The notes under the pieces: generated by a model
Database searches by the model: none
Told to the model about the DNA's origin: nothing
The model's input: the letters and a program-made list of their open reading frames with translations, nothing else
Part shown: piece by piece, positions 4,899 through 8,689 of the stretch
Layout of the letters: each line of letters begins with the position of its first letter
Position numbering within the stretch: the stretch's first letter is position 1
Origin: DATKCN01 sp035513175
Lineage (GTDB): Bacteria > Chloroflexota > Chloroflexia > Thermomicrobiales > CFX8
Length of the DNA stretch: 8,689 nucleotides
NCBI GenBank assembly: GCA_035513175.1
Contig: DATKCN010000371.1
Location: forward strand, 1-8,689
Direction of reading: 5' to 3'
Translations under genes and position numbers: made by a program

Positions 4899-7151
4899 CT
4901 ACGGTCTCTCAGCGAACACCGGGCTGCTCCAGGCACACTCGCCGTCCGCCTGCGTGATCCAGACCCAATAGGCGTTCGTGCCCCGCTCCGGCGACTCGTC
5001 AACGTGCGCCCACTCTACATCCAGCGGACCGGTGTCGGATCGCACCCAGCGCAGTTCAACCTGCTGGCCAACCGCCCCAGCGTCGAGCACGCGCGCCGTG
5101 TCTCCAACCGCTCGCAACGTGATCGCCTCTCGCAGCGACGGCGTGTCGACGCGCAACACCGCGACCGCCGTCATCTCCAGCTCCAGCGTCACGCCATCCA
5201 CGTCACCGGACGTGCGGCTGCGCCATTGGACGCCCTGCTCGTCCCACTCGGTGACGCCGTCGGACGGGTGGTTCAGGTCGTACGGCTCGACTCCCAGAAT
5301 CCGTCCGCCTTCGAGCGTCAGCCCACCGTCCCAGCGCGTCACCTTGTTGCGGTTCTTGCCCCGCGCGCCGGTCCACGATACCCGCAGCCTGCCGCGCGTC
5401 AGCGCCTCCGACCACTCCGGCGCCGCGCTGGACACTGTGTCGTATTCCCAGATCACGTCCGCCCCGCGCCGCAGCTCGATGCGTTCGACCGGCGCCGTCC
5501 CAGCCACGCGCCCGGACAGCCGCACTGCTCCGCTGGCCTCATATTCCTCGCCCATCACGTGCCCATCGACGTCGACTGAGACGATGATGCGCGCGCCGGA
5601 AGAGCCGTAGCAATGGCGCGTCTTGAGGCCGTCCCACAGCGCCCCGCGCGTCAGCTCCGGCGCGTAGATCGCGGTCAGCCCGCCCGTCTGGATCAGCTGA
5701 TTGTTAGCGGGCGGCGCGATGCCCGGTCGCCCGCTGTGGTCGTCGGACCCACCGATGAAGCCGACCTTCAGCCCCAGCTCCAGCGCTTCGATCCCGTGCC
5801 ACGGAAAGCGTCCCCACACCGACAGGATCTCGATCACTGGCGACTGGCAGACGTCATCAACCGTTGAGAGCAGCGAGCGCCGCCCGCCAACGTGCGGGAT
5901 GATCAGCACATCCTCGCGGCCCCGAAACTCATCCCGCAGCCTGCTGACCGGGTAGCGGTCGGTGTCCATCTCCGACGTGTCGCTCAGCAGCCAGTGGCCG
6001 GAGCGGTGAATCTGGCTCCGCTCCGGATCGTCGTGCAGGAAGTAGACGTTGTGATCGCCCCCCGCCGTGTGATTGCCGCTCCACTCGTACGACAGAAACG
6101 ACACGAAGCGGCCCGGCTCGTGGTATTGCTGCACTATCTCGCGCAGTTCCCGATAGAAGGCCGGGGAAATCTGAAAGTCGTTGCCACAATGGCCTCCAAA
6201 ATCGACCGACGCCTCGTTGCGGATGAAGCGCCAGTAGTCGCGCACGCTGCCCGTGCCGACCGTCTCCTCCGACTGGCCGTGCGGATCGCCCCAGTACAAC
6301 GACAGGCCAACCGAGCCAGCCGCCACGCAGACGCACGGGTTTGCGGTAGCCGTGTATCCCGCCTCCCGGTCAACGACCTTCAGGCGGTGCGTTCCCTCCT
6401 GATTGAGGACAACACCCTCGAAGCGGTGAAAGCCCCGGTCATCAGCGTCGAATGTGAGCGTGCCCGGTAGGTTTGCGCTCCCGCTGGGATCGACAAGCTC
6501 GACCGTTCCCCGGTACCCCGGCGCGACGTTGCCCCAGCGGTCCAGCGCCCGCACGAACAGCCACCCCGGCTCGCCAACCCGCGCCGTCGACGGCCCCAGC
6601 AGCTCGATGCGCGCTGCGTCTCCTGGCACGATCTGCCACGTCAGCTTGTCCTGCAATGGCAGGAAGTCCCCGCTGCCGAAGCAGTCGACCGACGGGCGCA
6701 GCTCGAACGCGCGCTCCGGGAAGGTCTGCGCGTGCAGTCCCGGCCCGCCCCCGCTCGTGTCGCCGATCGTGATCGTGACCGTGTCGCCGGGGCCGAGGTG
6801 TCCGTCCGTGACCGACACGACAATGCATTGCCGCCACGGACGCACGCTGGCGCGGGAGGTGAACTCCGCCTTCACCGTCGCGTCGCCTGTGGTCGTTGTC
6901 GACACGTAGTTGGCCGCTCCGGCATCCTGAGTCTGAGGCGCCCCCCAGTCGGAAATCTGCCGCGTCGCGACCATGATCGCGCCGCCATCGTCGACGCCGA
7001 GCACGCCGCTGGTGTAGGTCAGCGTCCAGGTGACGTAGCTCCCGGCCACCACCGGCCCACTCGGTGAGGCCGAGATCGACCCCAGCCAATCCGGTCCCAA
7101 CGCCGCCAGCGCCGACCGGGCGTTGCCAGGCGCCGCTTCCAACTGCTTCAC
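4899..7151 (-). CDS. DUF3604 / PHP-type metallohydrolase-like protein with N-terminal beta-sandwich region
   Basis: A 750-residue protein. Residues 1 to about 280 look like immunoglobulin-like beta-sandwich modules (for example VAGSYVTWTLTYTSG, then DRWGNVAPGYRGTVELVDPSG). A DUF3604 domain of PHP-phosphoesterase type follows: LYWGDPHGQSEET (about 285-297), FGGHCGNDFQ, YEWSGNHTAGGDHNVYF (about 350-366), IIPHVGGR (about 416-423) and GGSDDHSGRPG (about 468-478). The His and Asp residues in these blocks are the expected metal ligands. The C-terminal 200 residues are beta-rich, with GARIIVSVDVDGHVMGEEY near their start. No biochemical function of this DUF is known to me. No signal peptide is visible. 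The GTG at 7151 is preferred because GGAAGG lies nine bases upstream; the GTG at 7175 would add eight residues but has no ribosome site. The S9 peptidase gene ends 45 bases upstream on the same strand. Confidence 0.85.
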   Translation of the reverse strand: MKQLEAAPGNARSALAALGPDWLGSISASPSGPVVAGSYVTWTLTYTSGVLGVDDGGAIMVATRQISDWGAPQTQDAGAANYVSTTTTGDATVKAEFTSRASVRPWRQCIVVSVTDGHLGPGDTVTITIGDTSGGGPGLHAQTFPERAFELRPSVDCFGSGDFLPLQDKLTWQIVPGDAARIELLGPSTARVGEPGWLFVRALDRWGNVAPGYRGTVELVDPSGSANLPGTLTFDADDRGFHRFEGVVLNQEGTHRLKVVDREAGYTATANPCVCVAAGSVGLSLYWGDPHGQSEETVGTGSVRDYWRFIRNEASVDFGGHCGNDFQISPAFYRELREIVQQYHEPGRFVSFLSYEWSGNHTAGGDHNVYFLHDDPERSQIHRSGHWLLSDTSEMDTDRYPVSRLRDEFRGREDVLIIPHVGGRRSLLSTVDDVCQSPVIEILSVWGRFPWHGIEALELGLKVGFIGGSDDHSGRPGIAPPANNQLIQTGGLTAIYAPELTRGALWDGLKTRHCYGSSGARIIVSVDVDGHVMGEEYEASGAVRLSGRVAGTAPVERIELRRGADVIWEYDTVSSAAPEWSEALTRGRLRVSWTGARGKNRNKVTRWDGGLTLEGGRILGVEPYDLNHPSDGVTEWDEQGVQWRSRTSGDVDGVTLELEMTAVAVLRVDTPSLREAITLRAVGDTARVLDAGAVGQQVELRWVRSDTGPLDVEWAHVDESPERGTNAYWVWITQADGECAWSSPVFAERP

Positions 7152-7183
7152 TACCGTCCGCCTTCCATATGTCACGTCAATCT

Positions 7184-7189
7184 ATTATC
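7184..7189 (-). promoter_or_regulatory. Possible -10 box before the DUF3604 gene
   Basis: On the minus strand GATAAT matches five of six -10 consensus bases in the 45-base gap between the S9 and DUF3604 genes, about 33 bases before the GTG at 7151. There is no recognisable -35 box at 15-18 bases, so at best this is a weak internal promoter. The two genes are close enough to share the upstream transcript. Confidence 0.22.
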
Positions 7190-7196
7190 GTGAATC

Positions 7197-8689
7197 TCAG
7201 CGCATGAGCACATGACGGGTCAGAAAGTCCTCCATGCGCACGATGTAATCACGGATCGACGCGCACGCGCGAAAGCCGTGACCCTCGCCTTCATATGTAT
7301 GGTCTTCGACGACTTTTCCGGCCTTCTGCAGCGCAGCCACCATCAGCTCGGACTGCGACGGTGGCACGCGCTTGTCGGCGGAGCCTTGCAGGATCAGCAG
7401 CGGGTTCTGAACCTTCGCCACATGCGTCACCGGCGAGCGCTCGACCCACAGCTCGTAGTTCTCCTCGATCGGCCCCAGCTCGGAGCGGGGCACGTCGCGG
7501 CCATAACGGTCGCTGGTGCGCGGGAAGCAGACCAGATCGCTCAGACCGGCCTGCTCGACACCGGCCTTGAACACCCCCGGCGCCATCGTCATGGCGCACA
7601 GCGTCGCGTAGCCGCCCGCGCTGCTGCCCCACACCGCCAGCCGCCGCTCGTCCACCAGCCCCCGCGCGCGCAACGCGTTGACGCTCGTGACGTTGTCCGC
7701 GAGATCTCCCTTGCCCCATGCCCCGTGCAGCTTGTCGGTGAACGCCCGCCCATACCCCATGCTGCCCCGGTAATTCGGCTTGATCATCGCCCAGCCACGG
7801 GCCACAAAGTACTGCGCCATAGGGTCCCACGTCATCAACGAATATGAGGTCGGCCCGCCGTGAACGTGGACCAGCACAGGGTGCCCGTTCGGCACGACCG
7901 TCTTCGGCGTCAGCAGCAGTCCGGGGACTTCCAGCCCGTCGGTCGATTCCCACGTCACATGCTCCGGCATCACGAACAGTTCCGGATCGTCCAGGCCGCC
8001 GGGCACGGAAGTCGCTAGCTGCCGCTCCCCCCCGCAGTTGACGCTGAAGAGCATCACCCTCGGCGCCGTGACCGGGCTCTGGTGCAGCGCACACACGTGC
8101 GAGCCGTCCGCCGTCCACGATACGGCGCTGTGCGCGCCCGGACTGGTCGAGACCTTCCAGGACGTTCCCGACCCCACGTCAGCCACCATGACCTGCACAT
8201 CGGCGCTCTCGTTGCGCAGGTACGCGATGCGTCGTCCGTCCGGCGCCCAGGCAAGCTGGTTGTGCTCGCTCGCTTCCGACACCAGCGACGCCTGCTTCCC
8301 ACCGTCAGCAGACATCGTGTACAGGTTGAAGTAACCGTCACGGTCAGAAATGAAGGCCAGCGTCGCTCCATCCGGGGACCAGCGCGGCATGGCATTGATG
8401 ATGTTGTCGGTCGGCGTGAGCACGTCGATGCGGCCACTGGAAAGCTCGATGACCGCGACCTGCGCGTCGTGCGCCCAGCGGTCGTTCAGCGGAAAGAACA
8501 CGCAGGCGATGCGTGAGCCGTCAGGGGAAATCCGCGGGTCGAGCGCCACAACGCTGCTCGGGGTCAGCCGCCTGCTAGACGGCGATAGCGCCCCCACGTC
8601 CTGGACGGCCACGAAGATCTGATCGTCGACGTCGCCCCGGTCGACGGTGTAAGCCAACAGCCTCCCGTCCGACGACAGCTGCGGCCCCA
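7197..8689 (-). CDS. S9-family peptidase (acylaminoacyl-peptidase / prolyl oligopeptidase type), C-terminal part
   Basis: Partial gene: the frame is open through the right edge, so 496 C-terminal residues of a usual 600-700 are visible and the true start lies outside. The visible N-terminal part is a TolB/WD40-like beta-propeller with recurring blades such as PQLSSDGRLLAYTV, PRWSPDGATLAFISDRDG and LAWAPDGRRIAYLRNE. The C-terminal alpha/beta-hydrolase domain opens with VLVHVHGGPTSYS. The full catalytic triad is present: Ser in WGSSAGGY (codon 7620-7622), Asp in QGSADKRVPP (7374-7376) and His in YEGEGHGF (7278-7280). The NYRGSMGYG oxyanion-region motif is intact. Such enzymes release N-terminal acyl-amino acids or cleave short peptides, with the propeller limiting access. 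It is the first gene seen of the probable operon with DUF3604 and the hydroxyacid dehydrogenase. Confidence 0.95.
   Translation of the reverse strand, partial: GPQLSSDGRLLAYTVDRGDVDDQIFVAVQDVGALSPSSRRLTPSSVVALDPRISPDGSRIACVFFPLNDRWAHDAQVAVIELSSGRIDVLTPTDNIINAMPRWSPDGATLAFISDRDGYFNLYTMSADGGKQASLVSEASEHNQLAWAPDGRRIAYLRNESADVQVMVADVGSGTSWKVSTSPGAHSAVSWTADGSHVCALHQSPVTAPRVMLFSVNCGGERQLATSVPGGLDDPELFVMPEHVTWESTDGLEVPGLLLTPKTVVPNGHPVLVHVHGGPTSYSLMTWDPMAQYFVARGWAMIKPNYRGSMGYGRAFTDKLHGAWGKGDLADNVTSVNALRARGLVDERRLAVWGSSAGGYATLCAMTMAPGVFKAGVEQAGLSDLVCFPRTSDRYGRDVPRSELGPIEENYELWVERSPVTHVAKVQNPLLILQGSADKRVPPSQSELMVAALQKAGKVVEDHTYEGEGHGFRACASIRDYIVRMEDFLTRHVLMR

Noticed and set aside
4847..5002. Possible N-terminal extension of the hydroxyacid dehydrogenase by 52 residues
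   Set aside because: It overlaps the end of the DUF3604 gene, is Arg/Ser-rich and unlike the family. The GTG at 4846 has a good ribosome site and gives the usual length.
1..8689. CRISPR array, tRNA or rRNA gene, insertion sequence, toxin-antitoxin pair, phage or defence system
   Set aside because: No regularly spaced repeats, structural RNA landmarks, transposase motifs, terminal inverted repeats or defence-gene domains were seen on either strand.

Overview
High-GC bacterial DNA with tightly packed genes, GTG as well as ATG starts and clear Shine-Dalgarno sequences. The mix of genes (a LuxR-type DNA-binding tail, a deazaflavin (F420)-dependent nitroreductase-family protein, a DUF3604/PHP protein, an S9 peptidase with a beta-propeller) would fit a Chloroflexota (Thermomicrobia-like) genome, or less likely an actinobacterium. 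This assignment is an inference from protein style; no rRNA or other marker is present.

Layout from left to right. 1-786 (minus) is the N-terminal part of an acyl-CoA synthetase that runs off the left edge. It is preceded by the best promoter in the window, a perfect TTGACA -35 with a palindrome over the -10. 925-1356 (minus) is a small four-helix membrane protein of unknown role, and 1390-1650 (minus) is an 86-residue LuxR-type helix-turn-helix protein just upstream of it. 1652-1876 (plus) is a 74-codon relic of a PLP-dependent Cys/Met trans-sulfuration enzyme. It abuts the HTH gene head to head, so 1390-1876 looks like a rearrangement scar.

1881-3115 (minus) holds a two-gene unit, a glyoxalase-like VOC protein followed by a ureidoglycolate lyase (AllA) family protein. 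It diverges from a plus-strand DDN/F420-type nitroreductase-family gene (3312-3731) across a 196-base intergenic region. 3800-8689 (minus) is a probable three-gene operon, transcribed right to left: an S9-family acyl-peptidase (5' end outside the window), a DUF3604/PHP metallohydrolase-like protein with an N-terminal beta-sandwich region, and a D-2-hydroxyacid dehydrogenase.

Most of the window is ordinary small-molecule metabolism. No CRISPR array, transposase, tRNA, rRNA, phage gene or recognised defence system is visible. The points most worth a second look are the relic junction near 1651, the palindrome-covered promoter at 851-883, and the conserved-looking but functionally obscure S9/DUF3604/dehydrogenase unit. 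The longest plus-strand open frames opposite the minus-strand genes are shadows of high-GC coding sequence.
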